From positions 49,990 to 113,989 of the forward strand of contig JAJDUT010000013.1 of the NCBI GenBank assembly GCA_022826515.1: a stretch of DNA of 64,000 bases. Direction: 5' to 3'. Positions 35,395-42,514 of this stretch are shown piece by piece. Origin of the DNA: Candidatus Latescibacterota bacterium. Lineage in GTDB: Bacteria; Latescibacterota; UBA2968; UBA8231. Under the pieces are notes generated by a model. It saw only the letters and a list, made by a program, of their open reading frames with translations, had not been told where the DNA came from and made no database searches. The position numbers and the translations under genes are program-made. Position 1 is the stretch's first letter, and each line of letters starts with the position of its first letter.

Positions 35395-36612
35395 ATGAAG
35401 TGCTTTAGACGGCCTGTTCCCTACCTCGTAGCGGGCCTTTTAATTCACGCCGTTTTCCTCGCCGCCCTCGGCACCGACCTCCTCCGTCCCCTCTTCAACG
35501 ACGCTTCCCACACCCGCCGAGGCTTTGACTTCGGGGTTTTCTATTTAGCGGGCCAGGCCCTAGCTGAAGGCCGCGACATCTACTCGGTGTCGGGAGCCTT
35601 CGGCTTCCGCTATCTGCCGGCTTTTGCCTTGGTCGCCAGTCTTTTCGCCCAATTTCAGCCCTTCACTGCATACCTTCTGCATCTCTGCTGCACTGAGCTT
35701 TTCCTCGCAGCCAACCTCTATCTGACTTGGCGGTGGGTCGAAGAGCCGCACCGGGGCTTGGCCTTGTTTATGTGGCTGGCGTTCTCGCCTTACTTTCTCG
35801 AACTCTACATGGGGCAGGTCAGCTTCTGGGCGGCCTCGCTGCTTTTTTGGCTCATCGTCGGCCTCCACAGCGACCGGAGATGGGCGACTGGCTTGTGTTG
35901 GGCGGGTGCCCTCTTGGTCAAACCCAACGCCCTAATCCTCGCTCCCGCGCTTTTAAGGCTGCGCGCCTGGCGCGTCCTCGTTTTGGGGCTGCTAGCCGGC
36001 TTGCTTACGTCGCTACCTTACTTCCTGCTGCATCCAGATAGCACGGCGGCTTTTTTCGCCGCCAATATCTACGGCGCTCCCGTCCAAGGTGCCCTCACCC
36101 ACGCGGGCAACCTCGGGCTGCAAGGCGGGCTGGTCAGCCTCGTAGCCCAACTAGCCGGGCGGCCCCTAACCGAGCTGACGACCCTCGCCGACCTCCCTTT
36201 GGCGGGCCGCACGGTCATCTACTGCTCGCAGGCCGCCATCCTCGTCGCGGCACTGGTGGCCACCTATCGTGGCCGCGATGCCCTGCCGCTGCTCGCGCTG
36301 TGGATGTGTACCTTTTTTCTCGTTTACAAAGACGTTTGGGAGCATCACTACGTCTTTCTCCAGCCCGTACTCGTGGCTTTGTACGCGCGCTCAGGTTCTC
36401 CTAAGTTCTTGTGGATATTTGCTCTTATCGCTCTGCCGACGCCCTTTGTCTTCTTCGACCTTGAACCGGGAGCCTATGGGCCGATTGACCCTGAGCGCAC
36501 GTGGGGCCCGGTCGCTTCCATCGCCTATCGCAGCACTAAACTCATTCCCCTCGGCTATCTGTGGTACGGGCTGTGCCGCACGTGCTTAGCCTCGGTACCC
36601 ACCAAGTCTTGA
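35395..36612 (+). CDS. GT87 (DUF2029)-type polyprenyl-phosphate-dependent glycosyltransferase
   Basis: 405 residues, a polytopic membrane protein with about ten hydrophobic segments. The first luminal loop carries acidic residues and the FDFGVFYLAGQALAEGRDIY pattern (about 44-63) characteristic of the GT-C family GT87/DUF2029, which use lipid-linked mannose or arabinose. Other signs are YLPAFALVASLFAQF and the central LLVKPNALILAPALLRLRAW (about 181-200). The acceptor is unknown, probably an envelope glycan. It lies 21 nt after the protease gene. The TGA stop overlaps the lipA -35 box. Confidence 0.75.
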   Translation: MKCFRRPVPYLVAGLLIHAVFLAALGTDLLRPLFNDASHTRRGFDFGVFYLAGQALAEGRDIYSVSGAFGFRYLPAFALVASLFAQFQPFTAYLLHLCCTELFLAANLYLTWRWVEEPHRGLALFMWLAFSPYFLELYMGQVSFWAASLLFWLIVGLHSDRRWATGLCWAGALLVKPNALILAPALLRLRAWRVLVLGLLAGLLTSLPYFLLHPDSTAAFFAANIYGAPVQGALTHAGNLGLQGGLVSLVAQLAGRPLTELTTLADLPLAGRTVIYCSQAAILVAALVATYRGRDALPLLALWMCTFFLVYKDVWEHHYVFLQPVLVALYARSGSPKFLWIFALIALPTPFVFFDLEPGAYGPIDPERTWGPVASIAYRSTKLIPLGYLWYGLCRTCLASVPTKS

Positions 36613-36637
36613 TATTAGCGTGCCGGAGTCGTATTAT
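36609..36637 (+). promoter_or_regulatory. lipA promoter
   Basis: TTGATA (36609-36614), a 17-nt spacer and TATTAT (36632-36637), each 5 of 6 matches. Predicted start near 36644, 27 nt before the lipA ATG. The -35 includes the stop codon of the preceding gene. Confidence 0.7.
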
Positions 36638-36670
36638 ATTCTATTCTTTTAGTTTTTCCTCGTCTATCCT

Positions 36671-37558
36671 ATGGCATCTAATTCCAAGCGCCGACTTCCG
36701 CCCTGGCTCAAGGCCAAAGCCCCAGGCCACCCCAATTACATCGCCCTAAAAAATCTGCTCGCCGATTTACAGCTTAACACGGTGTGTGAGAGTGCGCATT
36801 GCCCCAACATCGGCGAGTGCTGGAGCCAGCGCACGGCGACTTTTATGATTTTGGGCGATGTCTGCACCCGCAGTTGCGGATTTTGCGCGATCAAGACGGG
36901 TCGCCCCCAATGGCTCGACGAAGGCGAGCCTGAGCGCGTGGCCGCTGCCATTGCCCGCCTCGGGCTAGAGCACGCGGTGATTACCTCGGTCAATCGCGAC
37001 GAATTGCCAGACGGCGGAGCGCGGATCTTCGCCCGGACGATCGCAGCAGTACATCAGCTTTGCCCCGAGACGAGCGTCGAAGTCCTGATCCCGGATTTCA
37101 AAGGCGACTGGCAGGCCCTAGCTACCGTCCTTGAAGCCGGCCCGGACATTCTCAATCACAACATTGAGACGCCGCCTCGCCTCTACTCCACCATGCGCCC
37201 GCAAGCCCGGTATGGCCGCTCGCTAGAGCTCCTCGACCGAGCGCGCAAGATCAGTCCCGCCCCCACCAAGTCCGGCATGATGCTAGGGGCCGGCGAAACC
37301 AAAAGAGAAATAGCCCAGAGCATCCAAGATCTAGCGGATGTTGGCTGCGCCATTCTGACCTTGGGCCAATACCTAAGCCCGTCCGCCGACCACGTGCCCG
37401 TAGAGCGCTTCGTCCATCCCGACGAATTCGCCGAGTGGCGGCGCTTTGCTCTCGGCTTGGGCTTTCGCCACGTCGAGTCTGGCCCATTGGTGCGCAGCTC
37501 GTACCATGCCGCCAGCCAAGTCGAACAGGTACGTGCCACCACCCCCACTACTTCCTGA
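36671..37558 (+). CDS. lipA: Lipoyl synthase
   Basis: 295 residues, normal length. The auxiliary cluster cysteines are CESAHCPNIGEC (about 40-51), and the radical-SAM CxxxCxxC is CTRSCGFC (about 66-73). Other landmarks: ITSVNRDELPDGGA, HNIETPPRLY and the C-terminal RSSYHA serine. It inserts two sulfurs into octanoyl-ACP/protein to form lipoate for 2-oxoacid dehydrogenases and glycine cleavage. The glycine cleavage system links it to one-carbon metabolism, but no lipB or gcv gene is nearby. A downstream kinase gene follows after 9 nt. Confidence 0.96.
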   Translation: MASNSKRRLPPWLKAKAPGHPNYIALKNLLADLQLNTVCESAHCPNIGECWSQRTATFMILGDVCTRSCGFCAIKTGRPQWLDEGEPERVAAAIARLGLEHAVITSVNRDELPDGGARIFARTIAAVHQLCPETSVEVLIPDFKGDWQALATVLEAGPDILNHNIETPPRLYSTMRPQARYGRSLELLDRARKISPAPTKSGMMLGAGETKREIAQSIQDLADVGCAILTLGQYLSPSADHVPVERFVHPDEFAEWRRFALGLGFRHVESGPLVRSSYHAASQVEQVRATTPTTS

Positions 37559-37567
37559 AAGAAGCCC

Positions 37568-38572
37568 ATGAACCTAGAGAAAAAGGCTATATCCCAGTAC
37601 CTGAAACGCAAAAAACTGTGCACCGACGCGGGGCCGATCCGCGTCCAGAGCTTGAGTGACGGGCTAAAAAACCGGGTGTACTACGTAGAGGCTGCCAATC
37701 AGGCTTGGATCGTCAAGCAGGCGCACTCGCGCGTCCAAATCAAGGAGCGCTGGTGGACCGACCGGCGGCGCATCTTCGCTGAGAAGAGCTGTATCGAGCG
37801 CTTGGCGGAATTTCTCGCTCCCGAGGTCTTGCCGGAAGTCCTGCTTGAAGACCGTACGGACTTCATCCTCGTGACAACCCCACCGCCGCACAACGCCCTG
37901 TCGTGGGAAGGCGACTTGGTCAATGGCCGCATCGACCTGCAAATCGCCGTCCAGTGCGGCGAACTGCTGGCCACGGTCCACAACGAGACCGCCAACTCGT
38001 CCGAGGTCGCCGACGAGTTGGCATCTACTAAGGCATTTGAGCAACTGCGCATTGACCCGCACTACAACTATATCGCCAACGCCTATCCCGACCTCAAAAA
38101 GGCCATTGCCGTCCATACCAACCGCCTGCTCAAAGAGGGGTTTTGTCTCGTCTTGGGCGACTTGCGGCCCCGCAACGTATGGGTCGCCAACGGCCATCCC
38201 TATTGGGTCGATTTTGCCACCGCCCACTACGGCTACCCCACCTTTGACCTCGCCTTCTACACGGCTGATATGTGCATCAAGGCCATGCAGAACACCGCCC
38301 AAAAAGCCGCCTATTTAGAGGCCGTCAATGTATTCTGGAACAGCTATTTTCAGAATGCGAGCTACAAGAAAGCCGAGGAAGTCAAACACCAAGCCGTACA
38401 CGATCTCGGCTGCCTGCTATTGAGCGCGACCGACGGCCGCCAACCAGTCGCACTCGACGACGAACGCATCATCGGGCTCTCGCGGCGCATTGCTCAGAGC
38501 TTGATTTTAACGGGATTGGGGCGAATCGAGGAAGTCACTGAGTTCGTCAACCGGACCCTGATCGACGGCTAG
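37568..38572 (+). CDS. Aminoglycoside-phosphotransferase-fold kinase, substrate unknown
   Basis: 334 residues. APH/choline-kinase fold: an N-lobe with WIVKQAHSRV (Lys near 50), the catalytic loop VLGDLRPRNVWV (about 195-206; the usual HGD is LGD, Asp and Asn kept) and a metal-binding DFA in YWVDFATAHYG (about 214-224). The pattern, including RWWTDRRRIFAE in the N-lobe, is like methylthioribose kinase relatives. It would phosphorylate a small hydroxyl compound with ATP. It follows lipA by 9 nt and its 3' end overlaps the convergent GntR gene by 26 bp. Confidence 0.72.
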   Translation: MNLEKKAISQYLKRKKLCTDAGPIRVQSLSDGLKNRVYYVEAANQAWIVKQAHSRVQIKERWWTDRRRIFAEKSCIERLAEFLAPEVLPEVLLEDRTDFILVTTPPPHNALSWEGDLVNGRIDLQIAVQCGELLATVHNETANSSEVADELASTKAFEQLRIDPHYNYIANAYPDLKKAIAVHTNRLLKEGFCLVLGDLRPRNVWVANGHPYWVDFATAHYGYPTFDLAFYTADMCIKAMQNTAQKAAYLEAVNVFWNSYFQNASYKKAEEVKHQAVHDLGCLLLSATDGRQPVALDDERIIGLSRRIAQSLILTGLGRIEEVTEFVNRTLIDG

Positions 38573-39293
38573 TCCGCTGCAAATCCCCGCTGCTGGAGCA
38601 GATGTGCGCGGCCATCGCCTGCCGCGCGGCCTCCGCATCTCGCCGCTGCAATGCCGCCAATATCTGGCGGTGTTCCGCCAGTGAGAGTTCGGCCCGAGGG
38701 CCAGCCAGCGCCGGCTCCGCTAAACTTTCCTTGATCCATTCTTGTAGATAGCTGCGCGTGGTTTCGAGCAAACTGTAGAGAATAGAATTGTGCGTGGCCC
38801 GCGCAATAAGTAGGTGGAACTGCAAATCGCTGGCGAGAAAACGCCCCTCGTCAGAAAGCCCCCCGGCCATGCCGGCCAGCGCGTCGGCAATGGCCGCCAA
38901 ATCCTCGGGCGTGGCCCGTTCGGCCGCCAAATAGGCGTTTTGCGACTCGAGCATCATCCGCGTTTCGCTCAGGTCTTGGAGTTTCTTGCCGTCGAGCAAA
39001 AATCCCCACTGCAGCGCCCGCTCCACGTATTGGCCCTTGTTGCAGACAAAGGTGCCCTCACCCACGCGGCCGTCGAGTAGGCCCATCATGGATAGCGAGC
39101 GCAAGGCTTCGCGCAGCGAGGAGCGCCCAACCTGAAAGCGCTTGCACAGCTCCCGCTCCGGCGGCAGCCGGTCGCCGGGCTTGAGGACGTTGCGCTCGAT
39201 CAAGTCCGTTATCTGCGCGATAATCTCGTCGCTTACGGACGTGCGCTGCACCGGGCGCATGGCATCGTCAATCGGAGCCGTGGCTTTTTTCAT
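38547..39293 (-). CDS. GntR-family regulator, FadR subfamily (FCD domain)
   Basis: 248 residues. Winged HTH at about 17-82 (DEIIAQITDLIERNVLKPGD, VGRSSLREALRSL, GRVGEGTFV). The C-terminal FCD effector domain has the metal/ligand set DLQFHLL (about 158-164), EHRQILAAL (about 210) and MAAHI (about 230). FadR-type regulators bind TNGTNNNACNA palindromes and release DNA when they bind a small carboxylate or similar ligand. Exactly such a palindrome lies in the 115-bp divergent region towards the corrinoid operon, so this is its likely regulator, usually a repressor, and probably autoregulated. Confidence 0.9.
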   Translation of the reverse strand: MKKATAPIDDAMRPVQRTSVSDEIIAQITDLIERNVLKPGDRLPPERELCKRFQVGRSSLREALRSLSMMGLLDGRVGEGTFVCNKGQYVERALQWGFLLDGKKLQDLSETRMMLESQNAYLAAERATPEDLAAIADALAGMAGGLSDEGRFLASDLQFHLLIARATHNSILYSLLETTRSYLQEWIKESLAEPALAGPRAELSLAEHRQILAALQRRDAEAARQAMAAHICSSSGDLQRTSRRSGSG

Positions 39294-39332
39294 AAGCAGG
39301 TGCCAAGTGTCAAATGCAGAAGAAAATAAAAT

Positions 39333-39361
39333 TTGCCGATGGTCAGACCATTAGCTATTTT
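39333..39361 (+). promoter_or_regulatory. Corrinoid-operon promoter with embedded FadR-type operator
   Basis: TTGCCG (39333-39338) and TATTTT (39356-39361) with a 17-nt spacer; each box matches 4 of 6. The spacer contains the perfect 13-bp palindrome ATGGTCAGACCAT (39339-39351), which fits the FadR-family consensus TNGTNNNACNA at every fixed position. Regulator binding here would block RNA polymerase. Confidence 0.65.
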
Positions 39362-39408
39362 TTAAAACAGTACTCAATCCCGCGCTTTGCTGTCAAGAGG
39401 GAATGCAA

Positions 39409-40038
39409 ATGGCACAAACTTTGGATCTTGGCTCGCGCGTCGAATTGGTCTCCATGGATCCCCACTTCGACGACATTTCCATTGCGCTCTATTGCCCCGA
39501 TGGCCCTCCCTGCTATCAAGTCCACACCTACAGCCATCTCCCCGGAGCCGCCGGGCGCGTCGCCGGAGTCGCCCGCGCTATGCAGGTACTCGGCGGCATG
39601 GAACAAACCGGCGATGGCCTGCTCCGCTTCCCCTGCGGCCACGCCCATCAGTTCGCGGTCAAGCGGCTCTTCCTAGAGGCTTGTAAGCTGTCGCCGGAGC
39701 AGCCCGTCGAGCCGCGCCCACTGCACATTTTCGACAAAAAGGCCAACGCCACCATCGCCGTTGCCAGTCTCGGTCAGGGCCTGTACGAGGTCCTCGCCAC
39801 CGAACAGGTACGAGGTGTGGAGCGCCGCGTTGCCACTATCGCCCGCGGCCTAATTCGCCTCGGTGAGATGGAAGAAGTCGCCGATCAACCCAACCAAGTC
39901 CGCTTCGGCTGCGGCCACTCCCACGACGCCCTAATCGGCCTGTTGCTCGTCCGTGCCCCCAACGTGCGCGCCGCCGTGCGCGAGGCTGAAGCCATGGCCA
40001 GCCGCGGCGTGCTCTCAGCCCCCAGCGCCCAGGAATAA
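39409..40038 (+). CDS. Duplicated CGHxH-motif protein, function unknown, first gene of the corrinoid operon
   Basis: 209 residues from ATG 39409, chosen over ATG 39403 because AGAGG sits 8 nt upstream. I do not recognise the family. The protein is two similar halves of about 95 residues: each has a helix with RVAGVARAMQVLGGMEQ or RVATIARGLIRLGEMEE, a short strand, then LRFPCGHAHQFAVKRLFLEA or VRFGCGHSHDALIGLLLVRA. The CGH(A/S)H motif in each half could bind a metal or cofactor. There are no signal peptide or membrane segments. It starts the operon, 11 nt before the methyltransferase gene, so a role in substrate methyl transfer or cobamide/zinc handling is inferred only from context. Confidence 0.72.
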   Translation: MAQTLDLGSRVELVSMDPHFDDISIALYCPDGPPCYQVHTYSHLPGAAGRVAGVARAMQVLGGMEQTGDGLLRFPCGHAHQFAVKRLFLEACKLSPEQPVEPRPLHIFDKKANATIAVASLGQGLYEVLATEQVRGVERRVATIARGLIRLGEMEEVADQPNQVRFGCGHSHDALIGLLLVRAPNVRAAVREAEAMASRGVLSAPSAQE

Positions 40039-40049
40039 AGGAGTCTATC

Positions 40050-41096
40050 ATGCCTTCTTCGATGACCAGTCGCGAGCGTGTCCTCGCCGCCCTCGCCCGC
40101 CAGCCTGTGGACCGCACCCCGCTCTGCAACCCGACCTCGGTGGCCACCGTCGAATTGATGGACCTCGTCGATGCCCCCTTCCCCGCGGCCAACCGCGAGC
40201 CTGAACTCATGGCGCGGCTAGCTGCCACTGGCTACACCGAACTGGGCTTTGACACCATCATGCCGGTCTTCACCATCATCCAAGAATCCTCGGCCCTCGG
40301 GTGCAAAATCCAGTGGGAGCAAAAGGACAACTGGCCCACCGTCCGCATGAGCGAACCGATCTGGCACGAGCCAGACGACATCAAAATCCCCGCCGACCTC
40401 TGCACCCACCCCGACACGGCCTGCGTCACCGAAGCAATCAAAATTCTGCGCAAGGAATACGGCGACGAAGTCGCCATCGTCGGCAAGACCATGGGGCCTT
40501 GGTCGCTGGGCTACCACTGCTTTGGAGTCGAGCCTTTTCTGCTGCTGTCGCTCGACGATCCCGGTGAGACCAAGCTCTGCCTAGATCGCATGAAAGAGAT
40601 TACCATCGAATTCGGCCAAGCGCAGATCGAAGCCGGTGCCGACGCTCTGTGCCTGCCCGATCACGCCACCGGAGACCTCGTCAGCGGCGAGTACTACGAG
40701 CGCTACCTGCGCGACCTGCACATCGAGTTTGCCGAGCGGCTTTCGGTGCCCATCATCCTCCACATCTGCGGCCGCACGGTTGACCGTATGGAGTACATCG
40801 CCCAAACCGGCATGGCGGCCTTCCACTTCGATTCCAAGAATACGCCCGAAGAATCCACCCAAATCATGCGCGATCGCATCTCGTTAGTAGGCAACATCAA
40901 CAACCCCGAAACCCTTTTTTCTAAAGGACCAGAAGTCGTCAGCGCCGAAGTCGTGCGCAACCTCGAAGCCGGCGTCCAACTCATCGGCCCAGAGTGCGCC
41001 ATCCCCTTGCAGACCTCCATCGAAAACCTCAAAGCCATCCCCCACACGGTGCACGAGTGGCACCGGGACCAGGCTCGCAACAAGAAGAGATCATAA
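40050..41096 (+). CDS. UroD-fold corrinoid-dependent methyltransferase (MtaA/CmuA-like)
   Basis: 348 residues. Uroporphyrinogen-decarboxylase fold as in MtaA/MtbA and the N-terminal half of CmuA. It lacks the strict UroD active-site pattern but has the zinc set of the methyltransferases: HICG (about 234-237, His and Cys) and GPECAIP (about 311-317, Cys). It is expected to move a methyl group between a corrinoid protein and a zinc-activated acceptor, or from a methylated substrate to the corrinoid. The next gene, the corrinoid protein, begins at the base after the stop (TAAATG). AGGAG precedes ATG 40050. The substrate is unknown. Confidence 0.82.
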   Translation: MPSSMTSRERVLAALARQPVDRTPLCNPTSVATVELMDLVDAPFPAANREPELMARLAATGYTELGFDTIMPVFTIIQESSALGCKIQWEQKDNWPTVRMSEPIWHEPDDIKIPADLCTHPDTACVTEAIKILRKEYGDEVAIVGKTMGPWSLGYHCFGVEPFLLLSLDDPGETKLCLDRMKEITIEFGQAQIEAGADALCLPDHATGDLVSGEYYERYLRDLHIEFAERLSVPIILHICGRTVDRMEYIAQTGMAAFHFDSKNTPEESTQIMRDRISLVGNINNPETLFSKGPEVVSAEVVRNLEAGVQLIGPECAIPLQTSIENLKAIPHTVHEWHRDQARNKKRS

Positions 41097-41852
41097 ATGG
41101 CAGACATCACCGACATCGCCAACGAATTTATCCGCGACGAGATCGAAGAATTTATCGAGCGCGACGAAGAGCGCGAGCGCATCATCGGCATCTTTGCCCA
41201 AGCCAGCGAGCAGATGCAGAATATCGCCGCAGCCCTCATCGACGGCGACCACCATACGGTGGACGAACTGACCGGCCAAGCCATTGCCGCTGGCGTGGAA
41301 GCCCTCGAAGTCATGGACGACGGGCTGATTGCCGGCATGGCCATCGTCGGCATCAAATTCCGCGAAAACTTTATCTTCGTCCCCGAAGTGCTAGCTTGTG
41401 CCCGCGCCATGAAGGCCGGCATGACCCACATCGAGCCTATTCTCTCGGCCTCGGGCGTCGAGCCCATCGGCATTGTGATCATGGGCACGGTTAAGGGCGA
41501 TCTCCACGACATCGGCAAAAACTTGTGCATTATGATGCTGCGCGGGGCTGGCTTCGTCGTCCACGACCTAGGCGTAGATACCTCCGAAGACGAGTTCATC
41601 GACGCCGTCGAAGAGCACGAAGCCCCGCTCTTGGGTATGTCGGCCCTGTTGACTACCACCATGCCGAACATGGGCAAGACCATTGAGGCCTTCATCGACG
41701 CCGACTTGCGCGACGACGTCAAAATCATGGTCGGCGGCGCACCCGTGACCCAGGAATTTGCCGACGACATGGGCGCCGACGGCTACGGCAAGGACGCCCT
41801 CGCCTGCGTGTCCTTGGCCAAGGACTTGCTGAATGAACTTGAGGACGAGTAG
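41097..41852 (+). CDS. Corrinoid (B12-binding) methyl-carrier protein
   Basis: 251 residues. Residues about 20-115 are the helical cap (B12-binding-2); the Rossmann-like cobamide domain has the base-off ligand motif GDLHDIGKN (about 135-143; DxHxxG), LLGMSALLTTTMPNM (about 178-192) and MVGGAPV (about 212-218). These match the MtaC/MtbC/MtgC-type carriers that take up the methyl group as methyl-Co(III). About 20 extra acidic residues precede the cap. It is adjacent to the UroD-type methyltransferase; in CmuA the two are fused. Confidence 0.92.
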   Translation: MADITDIANEFIRDEIEEFIERDEERERIIGIFAQASEQMQNIAAALIDGDHHTVDELTGQAIAAGVEALEVMDDGLIAGMAIVGIKFRENFIFVPEVLACARAMKAGMTHIEPILSASGVEPIGIVIMGTVKGDLHDIGKNLCIMMLRGAGFVVHDLGVDTSEDEFIDAVEEHEAPLLGMSALLTTTMPNMGKTIEAFIDADLRDDVKIMVGGAPVTQEFADDMGADGYGKDALACVSLAKDLLNELEDE

Positions 41853-41880
41853 GGTGTATGGGTGATGCCCTCCAGCGACG

Positions 41881-42162
41881 ATGATCAAAACATTCGCCGA
41901 TAGAGAAACCCAAAGGGTCTATACAGAGGGACAATCGAGACGTTTACCACCCGACCTAATTCAAAGAGCCATGAGACGATTAGAGTACATCGATCTTGCT
42001 CAGACCTTGAACGACTTGCGCGTACCGATCAGTAATCGTCTCCATCCCTTGAAGGGGAATCGCCAAGGCCAACACTCCATATCCATCAACGATCAGTGGC
42101 GTATCTGCTTTCGCTTTGCCAACGGTGACGCCTACGATGTAGAGATAACAGATTATCATTAA
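41881..42162 (+). CDS. higB: HigB/RelE-type toxin
   Basis: 93 residues. RelE-superfamily host-inhibition toxin: N-terminal MIKTFADRETQRVYTEGQ, RAMRRLEYIDLAQTLNDL, then SISINDQWRICFRF (about 67-80) with the catalytic-face tryptophan and arginine, and DVEITDYH at the end. HigB proteins cut mRNA on the ribosome. The toxin-before-antitoxin order is typical of higBA. Its codon usage is more AT-rich than the flanking corrinoid genes, suggesting recent insertion. It lies 28 nt after the corrinoid gene. Confidence 0.92.
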   Translation: MIKTFADRETQRVYTEGQSRRLPPDLIQRAMRRLEYIDLAQTLNDLRVPISNRLHPLKGNRQGQHSISINDQWRICFRFANGDAYDVEITDYH

Positions 42163-42173
42163 AGAGGTGATTA

Positions 42174-42500
42174 ATGGCTATCGCGAATGACCAAAAACGC
42201 ACCATCCCGCCCACGCATCCTGGGGCGATGCTAAGAGAAGATTTTCTTCCCGACTACGCATTGACGGCGGACTCTTTGGCCGATGAGTTGGGCGAATCTC
42301 GACATACCATCCGTGAACTCCTACAAGAGCAGTGCTCTATTTCGTCCATCATGGCTTTGAAACTATCCCGTTTATTCAGGAACTCTCCTGAGTTTTGGCT
42401 GAGGGCCCAACACGCCAGAGATCTTTGGGAGTTGGAGCAGCAATATCGAGACGAACTGGCTCAGATCGAGCCATTGCCACTGTACACTTCTGAGCGATAA
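42174..42500 (+). CDS. higA: HigA-type antitoxin (XRE HTH)
   Basis: 108 residues. HTH of the VapI/HigA type: PPTHPGAMLREDFLPDYALT, SLADELGESRHTIRELLQEQ and the SISSIMALKLSRLFRNSPEF helix, ending in a conserved WLRAQHARDLWELE tail. It neutralises HigB and autoregulates the pair by operator binding. AGAGG lies upstream of ATG 42174. The RACo gene begins 14 nt after it, so the toxin-antitoxin pair is transcribed in line with the corrinoid operon. Confidence 0.93.
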   Translation: MAIANDQKRTIPPTHPGAMLREDFLPDYALTADSLADELGESRHTIRELLQEQCSISSIMALKLSRLFRNSPEFWLRAQHARDLWELEQQYRDELAQIEPLPLYTSER

Positions 42501-42514
42501 CGACGCCTTCGTCC

